DNA from: Winogradskyella vidalii
GTDB lineage: Bacteria > Bacteroidota > Bacteroidia > Flavobacteriales > Flavobacteriaceae
NCBI RefSeq assembly: GCF_013403955.1
Contig: NZ_JABFDG010000009.1
Coordinates: forward strand, 1-64,000
Reading direction: 5' to 3'
DNA: 64,000 bases
The notes below the pieces were generated by a model, which did not search any database, was not told the origin of the DNA, and was given only the letters and a program-made list of their open reading frames with translations. Of this stretch, positions 51,965 to 60,070 are shown in pieces. The position numbers and the translations under genes are program-made. The stretch's first letter is position 1. Every line of letters begins with the position of its first letter.

Positions 51965-53074
51965 ATGATTAAGCTTCATGATTTATACTTTAAACCCTTT
52001 ATTTCAGAACGCGAAATAGATGCCGCCATACAAAAAATGGTCGATGGTGTTGTTGCTGATTTAGGTGACGAAGTACCGGTTTTTATTGGGATTTTGAATG
52101 GGTCATTTATGATAGTGAGTGATTTTGTGAAGAAATATCCAAAATCATGTGAGGTAACCTTTATCAAATTGGCTTCTTATGAAGGCGTGAAATCTACGGA
52201 GGATATTCAACGTTTAATTGGATTAACCCAAGATCTTACCGGTAGAACGGTTGTTATTTTAGAAGATATTATCGATTCTGGGAATACATTAGAAGAAGTA
52301 CATCGTATTTTTGAAAATGAAAATGTAAAACAGTTGCTCATTGCAACCTTGTTTTACAAGCCCGAAGCTTATAATAAAGACTTTAAACTCCATTACGTTG
52401 GTATAGAAATTCCTAATAAATTTATTGTAGGCTACGGCTTAGATTATAACGGATTAGGAAGAGATTTACCAGAAGTATATCAATTAAAAACCACTCAACA
52501 CATGACAAACATAGTGCTATTTGGCCCTCCAGGTGCAGGAAAAGGAACACAAGCTAATTTCTTAAAGGAAAAATACGATTTAATTCACATCTCTACAGGT
52601 GACGTTTTTAGGTTTAATATTAAAAACGAAACCGCTTTAGGTATGTTAGCCAAGTCTTATATGGACAAAGGCGAATTGGTTCCTGATCAAGTCACTATTG
52701 ATATGTTGAATAAGGAAGTTGAAAAAAACGCAGATGCTAAAGGGTTTATTTTTGACGGTTTTCCAAGAACTAATGCACAAGCAAAAGCATTAGACGAATT
52801 AATGGATAGTAAAGATTCTCAGATTGATGCCATGGTTGCTCTAGAAGTTGATGATGAGGTTTTAGTAAAACGTTTATTAGAACGTGGCAAAACGAGCGGA
52901 AGAGCAGATGATGCTGATGAAAGTATTATTAGAAACCGTATTAAAGAATATTATAGCAAAACAGCGATTCTTAAAGATTACTACGCTACACAAGATAAAT
53001 ACTTTGGTGTTGATGGTGTTGGTAGTATTGAAGACATTACGGTGCGTTTGAGTGCAGTAATTGATAAGCTCTAA
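51965..53074 (+). CDS. Fused hypoxanthine phosphoribosyltransferase-adenylate kinase
   Basis: 369 residues in a single open frame. Residues 1-179 are a hypoxanthine(-guanine) phosphoribosyltransferase with the PRPP loop VVILEDIIDSGNTLEEV; residues 180-369 are adenylate kinase with P-loop GPPGAGKGTQ (187-196), DGFPRTNAQAKALD and RADDADESIIRNRI. The border reads YQLKTTQHMTNIVLF, with no stop, so the ATG at 52502 would be internal. It would join nucleotide salvage and AMP/ADP exchange in one chain, unless the inner ATG is also used. It lies between purK and obg. Confidence 0.9.
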   Translation: MIKLHDLYFKPFISEREIDAAIQKMVDGVVADLGDEVPVFIGILNGSFMIVSDFVKKYPKSCEVTFIKLASYEGVKSTEDIQRLIGLTQDLTGRTVVILEDIIDSGNTLEEVHRIFENENVKQLLIATLFYKPEAYNKDFKLHYVGIEIPNKFIVGYGLDYNGLGRDLPEVYQLKTTQHMTNIVLFGPPGAGKGTQANFLKEKYDLIHISTGDVFRFNIKNETALGMLAKSYMDKGELVPDQVTIDMLNKEVEKNADAKGFIFDGFPRTNAQAKALDELMDSKDSQIDAMVALEVDDEVLVKRLLERGKTSGRADDADESIIRNRIKEYYSKTAILKDYYATQDKYFGVDGVGSIEDITVRLSAVIDKL

Positions 53075-53128
53075 ATTTCTGCGTCCACATGTGGCCATAA
53101 CTTTTCGGAGTCTTAAAGCAGAAATTTA
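53072..53128 (+). other. Large inverted repeat after the Hpt-Adk gene
   Basis: TAAATTTCTGC (53072-53082) and GCAGAAATTTA (53118-53128) are perfect complements around a 35-nt loop that holds the palindrome CCACATGTGG (53085-53094). The left arm includes the stop codon. No T run follows, so it is not a standard terminator. Confidence 0.55.
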
Positions 53129-53182
53129 ATAAAATTTAAGTTAAACATTTTGAAATTCGGAATAATTTGAATTTCAATTAAT

Positions 53183-53201
53183 AAGATTTCCACTTTTGTG
53201 G
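53183..53201 (+). promoter_or_regulatory. Promoter element before obg, shared with purK
   Basis: The same 19-nt AAGATTTCCACTTTTGTGG as before purK, in the opposite orientation. The TTGAAT box lies 21 nt before CACTTTTG. The obg ATG is at 53211, 13 nt after the -7-like box. Confidence 0.6.
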
Positions 53202-53210
53202 GAAATAAAT

Positions 53211-54209
53211 ATGACAGAAGGCAATTTCGTTGATTATGTAAAAATGCACGTTTCTTCAGGAAATGGAGGAAAAGGTTCTACGCATTTACATCGCGAAAAA
53301 TATATCGCTAAAGGCGGACCAGATGGTGGCGATGGAGGTCGTGGTGGCCATGTGATTTTACGAGGGAACTCTAATCTTTGGACCTTAATTCATTTAAAGT
53401 TTAAACGCCACATTAGAGCAGGCCATGGTGCACATGGAAGTTCTGGTAGAAGTACAGGAGCTGATGGTGAAGATATGTATGTAGAAGTACCTTTAGGCAC
53501 TGTAGTTCGGGATTCTGAAACCAATAAGATTCTATTTGAAATTACTGAAGACGGCGAAGAAAAAATTGTTGCCGAAGGTGGTATGGGTGGCCGTGGAAAC
53601 TGGCATTTTAAAAGTTCAGTAAATCAAACCCCACGCTATGCACAACCAGGTATCCCATTAGAAGAATTAGATATTACTTTAGAACTTAAAGTCTTAGCTG
53701 ATGTTGGTTTGGTAGGATTCCCAAATGCGGGTAAATCGACTTTACTGTCTGTTTTAACGTCTGCAAAACCTAAAATTGCAGATTATGAGTTTACCACTTT
53801 AAAACCTAATTTAGGGATTGTTGAGCATCGTGACTACCAGTCGTTTGTTATGGCAGATATTCCTGGTATTATTGAAGGTGCTGCAGAAGGCAAAGGTTTA
53901 GGCTATTACTTTTTAAGGCATATTGAACGAAACTCAATTCTCTTATTTTTAATTCCTGCAGATGCTAAAGATATCGTTGAGCAATACGAAATCTTAGAAG
54001 ATGAATTAAGACGTTACAATCCCGAGATGTTGGATAAGGAACGTTTTGTTTGTATCTCTAAATCTGATATGCTAGATGATGAATTAAAATCTGAGATGTC
54101 TAAAATTCTCGATAAAGATTTAAACGCGAATTACTTATTTATATCTTCTGTAGCCCAACAAGGCTTAACAGAATTAAAGGATAAACTTTGGAAGATGTTG
54201 AATGATTAA
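53211..54209 (+). CDS. obg: GTPase Obg (CgtA)
   Basis: 332 residues from the ATG at 53211, which follows the promoter element; the upstream ATG at 53196 lies within the -7 box. Obg is an essential GTPase tied to ribosome assembly and growth control. The Gly-rich N-terminal domain ([20 protein letters not shown]) is followed by a G domain with G1 [18 protein letters not shown] and the SKSD specificity motif. The closely following ion channel gene is separate. Confidence 0.95.
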   Translation: MTEGNFVDYVKMHVSSGNGGKGSTHLHREKYIAKGGPDGGDGGRGGHVILRGNSNLWTLIHLKFKRHIRAGHGAHGSSGRSTGADGEDMYVEVPLGTVVRDSETNKILFEITEDGEEKIVAEGGMGGRGNWHFKSSVNQTPRYAQPGIPLEELDITLELKVLADVGLVGFPNAGKSTLLSVLTSAKPKIADYEFTTLKPNLGIVEHRDYQSFVMADIPGIIEGAAEGKGLGYYFLRHIERNSILLFLIPADAKDIVEQYEILEDELRRYNPEMLDKERFVCISKSDMLDDELKSEMSKILDKDLNANYLFISSVAQQGLTELKDKLWKMLND

Positions 54210-54223
54210 AACGTTGTTTTAAT

Positions 54224-54937
54224 ATGAAAGCATACCTCAAGAATCTAGTAGAACTCAACGGGTCAAAACAGAGTAAACGTTTTGCCTACTTTATTCAGGC
54301 TTTAATCATATTATCAGTAATTACATTCTCTATTGAAACCTTACCAGATTTAAAACCACAAACACGAGTGGTATTAAAAGCTATTGAAGCCTTTTGTGTA
54401 ATAGTTTTTACATTCGAGTACATCGCTAGAATTTATGTAGCAAGTAGTAAACAAAAGTTTATATTTAGTTTTTTTGGTATTGTTGATTTCTTAGCTATTC
54501 TTCCGTTTTACCTCTCTTTTGGAATTGATTTACGTTCATTACGATTATTACGAATGTTCCGTTTGTTTAGGTTGTTTAAGTTAGTACGCTATAATAAGGC
54601 CATGCGTCATTTTGGGAATGCTATGAAACTAGCAAAAGAGCAAATCATACTCTTTATGATTATTACAATCATGCTCATTTACTTTACTGCTGTTGGTATT
54701 TATTATTTTGAAAATGAAGCACAACCAGAACACTTCTCTTCCATATTCTCAAGCCTTTGGTGGTCTATTGTTACCTTAACAACCGTTGGGTATGGTGACG
54801 TGTATCCAATCACTGTAGGTGGTAGAATATTTACTTTCTTTATGTTATTAATTGGCTTGGGTGTTGTGGCGATTCCAACAGGTATTATTTCGTCATCCTT
54901 GACTAAAGCTGTTGAGGAGCCTGATGATGAAGCCTAA
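54224..54937 (+). CDS. Voltage-gated potassium channel-like ion transporter
   Basis: 237 residues with six membrane segments. S4 (RSLRLLRMFRLFRLFKLVRY) carries the regularly spaced arginines of a voltage sensor, and the pore loop has the potassium filter TTVGYGDVYP. It resembles bacterial Kv channels of the minimal type. The C-terminus ends right after S6. It lies 14 nt behind obg. Confidence 0.92.
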   Translation: MKAYLKNLVELNGSKQSKRFAYFIQALIILSVITFSIETLPDLKPQTRVVLKAIEAFCVIVFTFEYIARIYVASSKQKFIFSFFGIVDFLAILPFYLSFGIDLRSLRLLRMFRLFRLFKLVRYNKAMRHFGNAMKLAKEQIILFMIITIMLIYFTAVGIYYFENEAQPEHFSSIFSSLWWSIVTLTTVGYGDVYPITVGGRIFTFFMLLIGLGVVAIPTGIISSSLTKAVEEPDDEA

Positions 54938-55019
54938 GTATTAGACGAATACATTAACATTTAATTAGTGTAACATTTCGACAATAATGCTTGTTTTTTC
55001 ATACTTTTAAATAAAAAAG

Positions 55020-55538
55020 ATGAAGAATTTAAAATTCCTTTTTGTACTATTTCTCTTCACATCTTGTGGAAGTGCCGTTTACTATGACTATGAATCGGCA
55101 ACCAACTTTAACGATTATAAAAGCTACAATTATTTTGATGGAATGAAAACAGGCTTAAGCGAATTAGATACCAAGCGCTTAATGAAAGCTATGGATGCTA
55201 AGCTTAGCACAATGGGTTTAACAAAGTCTGAAAATCCTGATTTTTATATCGATATTATAAGTCGAGATATTCAAAGTAGAACCAATAGTAATGTAGGTGT
55301 TGGCGTTGGTGGTGGTGGAAGAGGTTTTGGTGGTGTTTCAGTTGGAATTCCTGTTGGTCAAAATAAGTTAACACGAGAAATTATTATAGAATTTGTTGAT
55401 GAGACAAAAACAGGTATGTTTTGGCAAGCCGTAAGTGAAAATAAATACAGTGCTAATGCAACTCCAGAAAAACGTGAAGAACAGTTTGTAACCATTGTAG
55501 AGAAAGTCTTTTCAGCCTACCCTCCAGAAAAACAGTAA
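55020..55538 (+). CDS. DUF4136-type lipoprotein
   Basis: 172 residues with a lipoprotein signal (FLFTSCGS, Cys 16). The body has the DUF4136 features: SATNFNDYKSYNYF near the start, the DIISRDIQSR strand, a Gly-rich loop (GVGVGGGGRGFGG) and a final VEKVFSAYPPE. Its function is unknown. It stands alone, convergent with the M64 peptidase gene. Confidence 0.82.
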   Translation: MKNLKFLFVLFLFTSCGSAVYYDYESATNFNDYKSYNYFDGMKTGLSELDTKRLMKAMDAKLSTMGLTKSENPDFYIDIISRDIQSRTNSNVGVGVGGGGRGFGGVSVGIPVGQNKLTREIIIEFVDETKTGMFWQAVSENKYSANATPEKREEQFVTIVEKVFSAYPPEKQ

Positions 55539-55548
55539 TCGTTTAAGT

Positions 55549-56934
55549 TTAATTTTTTACTAATTTTTTACTAGCAATTAAGACATTGTTTGAATAGAAG
55601 TTTGTCATGTACACACCTTGACTTAAGGTGCTAATGTCTATTGAGGTTTCTTGGTTATTAGTTAATTGAACCGATTTTACTAGTTTTCCATCTAAACTGA
55701 CAATGTTAACATTCAGTGCTTTATTCAACTTGTTATCTAAACTGATATTGACGGTTGATTGTGCAGGATTAGGAAACATAGTTAAACTAATGTTATTGGC
55801 TTCAATATCTTCAATTCCTAATGCATTATCTATAGTCCACGTTACCGTAGAGACATGAATCGTTTCATGATTATCGATGTCAATTAAAGGGGTGGCGTCA
55901 TGTACTACAACCGTTAGGTTATTAGTGCCGTCAATTAAATCGTTGGCTTCAATTTCAACTGTATTAATATTGCTAGCAAAATCATCACCGTTGAGTGTCC
56001 AAGAACTCTCTATGGTGTTTGATGGTAATGTTTCAATAGTGTTTATTTGAAAATTTAAAGGGGAACTTGTCGCGTCAACAGAAGTTTCACTAGGTGTGTA
56101 AGCATCAATTGGTGATACTAAATCATGGATTTTTTCAATAATACCTTCTTTACAAACCGAACAGAAATCATAGCCCAGATAACGCATTTTACAACTTTGA
56201 TGAGGTCGATTCCATGTAGAAGCTGTTCCAGAATCTGCGTAAGGATAAATGCCAATATTGTTAGTGCCAACCCAGTTTTTCCATCTTACTAATGTAGGGT
56301 CAGTTTCTTGCGTCATATTTATCGCTTCAGCGGCCAAAACATCTCCGGGATAGTATTCATCTTTTAAATCTACAAAGGAGTGTCCCAATTCGTGAATAGC
56401 AATTTCTCCAGCATCTTCACCTGTTGAAGCCATTGGAAACTGGCCTCCACTTCCTCCATAATAGGGAGAATTTACTAGAATAAAAGCTTGGTCGAATAAG
56501 GGAAAGTTATTTGCCAATACGGTATTAATTAAAGCAGTATTAGAAGTAAATAACAGCCTATGGATGTCAAAACTATCGTAAGCTGTTCCAAAGTAATTGT
56601 CAACAGTTATAGTGGGAACTGTTGGCGTTGGTTCATCGATAGCTGTTCCTGGATGTGTAGCTCCACTTTCATTAGAAGGGACTTTTATGATATAGACATT
56701 AAAGTAATTTTCATAGTTTGAAAATGGGGCTTGTGAAAACATAGCATTCATAAAATTTGTAGCGTCTGTTTCAAATATGTCTAATTCACTTTCTTGATAG
56801 CCATCACCTAATATAACCAGGTTAATACGTTTATCGTCGTCACCAGAAGTTTTGATCGCCTGTACGTCAAAAGTTTGAGAAATAATGATTTGAAAATTGC
56901 AAAAAATAAGTGTAAAGAGTAAAAGTTTTTTCAT
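55549..56934 (-). CDS. M64-family (IgA-peptidase-like) metallopeptidase with T9SS tail
   Basis: 461 residues with a signal peptide. IAIHELGHSFVDLKDEY gives the HExxH zinc motif of M64 peptidases, with the third-ligand region downstream. The last ~80 residues (MFPNPAQSTVNISL...ISTLSQGVYMTNFYSN..KLVKN) are a T9SS type-A sorting domain, so it is exported by the PorU/PorV system encoded in this window. Protein target unknown. A secreted 162-residue partner gene is 2 nt upstream. Confidence 0.9.
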   Translation of the reverse strand: MKKLLLFTLIFCNFQIIISQTFDVQAIKTSGDDDKRINLVILGDGYQESELDIFETDATNFMNAMFSQAPFSNYENYFNVYIIKVPSNESGATHPGTAIDEPTPTVPTITVDNYFGTAYDSFDIHRLLFTSNTALINTVLANNFPLFDQAFILVNSPYYGGSGGQFPMASTGEDAGEIAIHELGHSFVDLKDEYYPGDVLAAEAINMTQETDPTLVRWKNWVGTNNIGIYPYADSGTASTWNRPHQSCKMRYLGYDFCSVCKEGIIEKIHDLVSPIDAYTPSETSVDATSSPLNFQINTIETLPSNTIESSWTLNGDDFASNINTVEIEANDLIDGTNNLTVVVHDATPLIDIDNHETIHVSTVTWTIDNALGIEDIEANNISLTMFPNPAQSTVNISLDNKLNKALNVNIVSLDGKLVKSVQLTNNQETSIDISTLSQGVYMTNFYSNNVLIASKKLVKN

Positions 56935-56936
56935 GA

Positions 56937-57425
56937 TTATTGAATTTCAGTAAGGCAATGTTTTAGGGTTCCGGTTGCGGTTATCTCGTTTATTTGAATG
57001 TATTGGGCATGAGGATGTAACTGTAATTTTAAAGAAAATTCAGCACGATCAACATCTAATATTTTTTTTTCAAGATTTCCGGAATCATTTACAAACTCAA
57101 TAATTTTTTTTAAGGGATTATTTACAGGGTGTTTTTCAATTACGTTATAGTCTTTGTCTAATACTAAGCATTCTAAGTCTTCCAAGTTTGGCTTTTGCCC
57201 TTTTTTTATACGTCCTTTTAATTGGCCATCAGTTGTAATCTGATTGATAAGTGTAACAGATTTTTTGTCGTTTATTTTTTCAATTTCAAAATTTAAAAAA
57301 AGGAGTTTTGGTTGTGCTTCTATAGCCGATTCCGCTGTTTGTGTTTGCTGTTTGCTCGCGCAGGAAAGTAAGCCTATAAAAAGGAGTAGTGCAAAAGTAA
57401 CTCTTGCAATTTTTATCGAATACAT
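56937..57425 (-). CDS. Secreted lipoprotein of unknown function
   Basis: 162 residues with a lipoprotein signal (LLFIGLLSCASK, Cys 22). The rest has alternating strands (LLFLNFEIEKINDKKSVTLI) and a mixed C-terminus, but no known family was recognised. It lies 2 nt before the M64 peptidase gene on the same strand, so it is probably a co-expressed partner of it. Confidence 0.65.
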   Translation of the reverse strand: MYSIKIARVTFALLLFIGLLSCASKQQTQTAESAIEAQPKLLFLNFEIEKINDKKSVTLINQITTDGQLKGRIKKGQKPNLEDLECLVLDKDYNVIEKHPVNNPLKKIIEFVNDSGNLEKKILDVDRAEFSLKLQLHPHAQYIQINEITATGTLKHCLTEIQ

Positions 57426-57575
57426 GTTGATTATTTATGAGACTATAAATTTAAGTAATATTAAGTTGATATAAAAATTAATAAAACGCATGATTTAAGT
57501 CTTATATGGTTTTTTTAAAGAGTTTATTTAAGTAAAACATAACATTCTAAAATTCGGGATTCTATTCTTGTTTTG

Positions 57576-57583
57576 TAAATTTG
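57576..57583 (+). promoter_or_regulatory. Promoter -7 box for the SDR gene
   Basis: TAAATTTG matches TAnnTTTG, 26 nt before the ATG. TTC of TTCGGG at 57553-57555 is a near -33 box at 20-nt spacing. Confidence 0.55.
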
Positions 57584-57609
57584 ATTGAAACCAAAAAAAA
57601 GAAAAAATT

Positions 57610-58335
57610 ATGCAAGACTTAAAAGGAAAAGTAGCCTTAATTACAGGTGGTACAAAAGGTATTGGTTTTGGTGTAGCAGAAGCTTTGCTTAACCAAGGTT
57701 TAAAAGTAGTGATTACAAGTCGTGATAAAGATGCCGCTAATGAAGCTGCAGAAACCCTAGCATCTAAAACTAATGCTTCAGGTTCAATTATTGGCGTAAA
57801 AGCAGATGTTAGACAATTGGAGAGTCAAGAAGAAGCGGTGAAGCAGACGCTGAGTACTTTTGGGCAATTAGACATTGTTATTGCTAATGCTGGACTTGGA
57901 CATTTTGGAAGTATTGAAGATTTGACTGTAGAGCAATGGAATGCGATGATAGACACCAATCTTACAGGAGCTTTCAACTCTATAAAAGCAAGTGTTGCTG
58001 CGCTTAAGGAATCTAAAGGGTACTATATTACAATTTCAAGTTTGGCTGGTGCGAATTTCTTTGCTGGCGGTTCTGCTTATAATGCGAGTAAATTTGGCGT
58101 AACCGGATTTACACAAGCCGTGATGTTAGATTTAAGACAATATGGTGTAAAGGTAAGTACCATAATGCCGGGTTCGGTGTCTACACACTTTAATGGCAAT
58201 ACACCAAGTGATGAACAAGCGTGGAAAATTCAGATTGAAGATATTGGAGAATTAGTTATCGATTTGTTGCAGATGAATCCAAGAACTTTACCAAGTAAAA
58301 TTGAGGTGCGTCCAACAACACCGCCAAGTAAATAA
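57610..58335 (+). CDS. SDR-family oxidoreductase
   Basis: 241 residues with GGTKGIGFGVAEA at the N-terminus, NAGLGHFGS, and the catalytic Ser and YNASK near residues 142-161. It belongs to the 3-oxoacyl-ACP-reductase-like classical SDR group, with an unknown substrate. It has its own promoter and a strong terminator, so it is a single gene. Confidence 0.88.
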   Translation: MQDLKGKVALITGGTKGIGFGVAEALLNQGLKVVITSRDKDAANEAAETLASKTNASGSIIGVKADVRQLESQEEAVKQTLSTFGQLDIVIANAGLGHFGSIEDLTVEQWNAMIDTNLTGAFNSIKASVAALKESKGYYITISSLAGANFFAGGSAYNASKFGVTGFTQAVMLDLRQYGVKVSTIMPGSVSTHFNGNTPSDEQAWKIQIEDIGELVIDLLQMNPRTLPSKIEVRPTTPPSK

Positions 58336-58354
58336 AAGTTAGATTTCCCTAAAT

Positions 58355-58388
58355 AAAAAAGGCTTCCAGAATTCTGGAAGCCTTTTTG
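58355..58388. terminator. Bidirectional terminator
   Basis: A perfect 16-bp palindrome (58356-58371 with 58372-58387) with A and T runs lies between the convergent SDR gene and the large secreted protein gene. Confidence 0.88.
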
Positions 58389-58412
58389 TAATTAAGAATT
58401 ATCCGTTAAGAA

Positions 58413-59984
58413 TTAAACCTTAAGTTTTAATATTCTCGTTTTCTTTTTTCTTTTACCTGTTAAAATAACCGTTTGATTATCGAGGTTAGCATTACCATTA
58501 TTTACTTTATAATATACTTTAGATTCTTTATCATCAATTAATTTTTTAAAGTCAATATTTCCTTCCTGATTAATTGTTATGACATAAAGGTTAGATTTTT
58601 TAGCCTTAGTTTGTCTAAATGCAATTCTGTTTTCACTTAATTTCTTTATTCTATCAGAGCAATTAATAAAAAAGTACGATGTGTCTCCAACAGGTAGAGA
58701 GGTGTAAGAGCTATTACTAAAACCGGTTTGTGCTTTGTTGATGTTTCTGGCCCACTTTAAATTTCCTTCTTGATCTAATCTTAGACTTATAATATCATCA
58801 AAATGATAGATGTTATAAGTTCTCATACCACCATTAGCATCCATCGATGTGTGTGTAGTAATATAAAATTCTTCGGCATTGATAATAACATCACCATCAG
58901 CCATCATATGTACACTTTTAAAATCGATATTATTGACTCCTTTTTTCGATTTTCTTTCTTTTTTACCTTCTCTGTTTCCATACTTATCGGTCATGAATTC
59001 TTCTGAAAAAGGGGTGAATTTTTCTTTATTCATCTCAAGGGATTCTGGATTGAGATTAAATAAACACACACCGTTAAAGCGACCTTCATCTTTTTTGCCA
59101 TAAAAGCCAACACAAGCTAAACGACCTTCGGTTTTTACAAGTTCTAGAGAAGATATAAATTTGTCTTCATGTTTAAAGCTTGTCATGCTTTGTCCATCAG
59201 CATCAACTTTATAAAGTTCAAAATGGTAATTAGCTTTTCCTTTTTTCTTAGATTTTCTAGATTCATTTTCAAAAGACTTACCTAAAAAATAAACGGTACC
59301 GTCAGTATCATCAACATCAATACTATTGTAATCAAAGTACTTGTCTTTGATATCTTTTTGTATTAATTGCTCATATATTTTTTCGAAATCAGTATTAAAC
59401 ACAAAAACTTTATGAGTTTCCATGTCCTTATTTTTGATGTCAAAATTTATAACAAAATATTTATTTGTACTAGATAATACCACTTCTCCCATGTGATTTC
59501 CGTCTAACTGAGAAAAATTATTTATAAAGAAAGGAAATACTACAACACCGAAATATTTTTTAATGTTGTCTTCAGAGAAAGCTATAATCTCTTTTTTGTT
59601 AAATTTTAAATCTTTAAGGTTAGCTGATAAAGCATTAAATACAATTTTATCGGCTTTTTTATCATGATCGTATTCAATGAGGTGTAACTGATTGTCTTTA
59701 ATAAAAGCATTTTTAATATGGTTGTTATCCACATCAAATTCTACTTCTTTTAAAAGCTTTAAATTAGAATCAAAATGCTGAATGTAATACCCTTTTAATT
59801 TTGGGATTAATCCACCTAAATAAGACCTAATAGTAATAAGTCCGCCAGCATCATCCTCTAACGAAAAAACTAAAGAACTGTGTTTCTTTGAATCCTTAAA
59901 GATGTCACTTTTTATCATGGATACCTCTTGGGTATAACTTATAAAGCTGACAAATAATAAAGCAATAAAAGTAATTTTTTTCAT
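58413..59984 (-). CDS. Secreted protein of unknown function
   Basis: 523 residues from the ATG at 59984 (MKKITFIALLFVSFISYTQ is a signal peptide; the earlier in-frame ATG at 60008 would add eight residues before it). The body is a series of beta strands with repeated short blocks such as FKSVHMMADGDVIINAEEF and EGNIDFKKLIDDKESK, which suggests a beta-propeller, but no known domain was recognised. It has no T9SS tail. It lies just downstream of the A2M/plug gene on the same strand. Confidence 0.65.
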   Translation of the reverse strand: MKKITFIALLFVSFISYTQEVSMIKSDIFKDSKKHSSLVFSLEDDAGGLITIRSYLGGLIPKLKGYYIQHFDSNLKLLKEVEFDVDNNHIKNAFIKDNQLHLIEYDHDKKADKIVFNALSANLKDLKFNKKEIIAFSEDNIKKYFGVVVFPFFINNFSQLDGNHMGEVVLSSTNKYFVINFDIKNKDMETHKVFVFNTDFEKIYEQLIQKDIKDKYFDYNSIDVDDTDGTVYFLGKSFENESRKSKKKGKANYHFELYKVDADGQSMTSFKHEDKFISSLELVKTEGRLACVGFYGKKDEGRFNGVCLFNLNPESLEMNKEKFTPFSEEFMTDKYGNREGKKERKSKKGVNNIDFKSVHMMADGDVIINAEEFYITTHTSMDANGGMRTYNIYHFDDIISLRLDQEGNLKWARNINKAQTGFSNSSYTSLPVGDTSYFFINCSDRIKKLSENRIAFRQTKAKKSNLYVITINQEGNIDFKKLIDDKESKVYYKVNNGNANLDNQTVILTGKRKKKTRILKLKV

Positions 59985-60070
59985 GTGTATATTTGGTTTT
60001 GAGAACAATATAGAAAACTTAATTAGTTATTGCTTGTTTTCTTAAATATAAGATATTAAATAATTGATTT

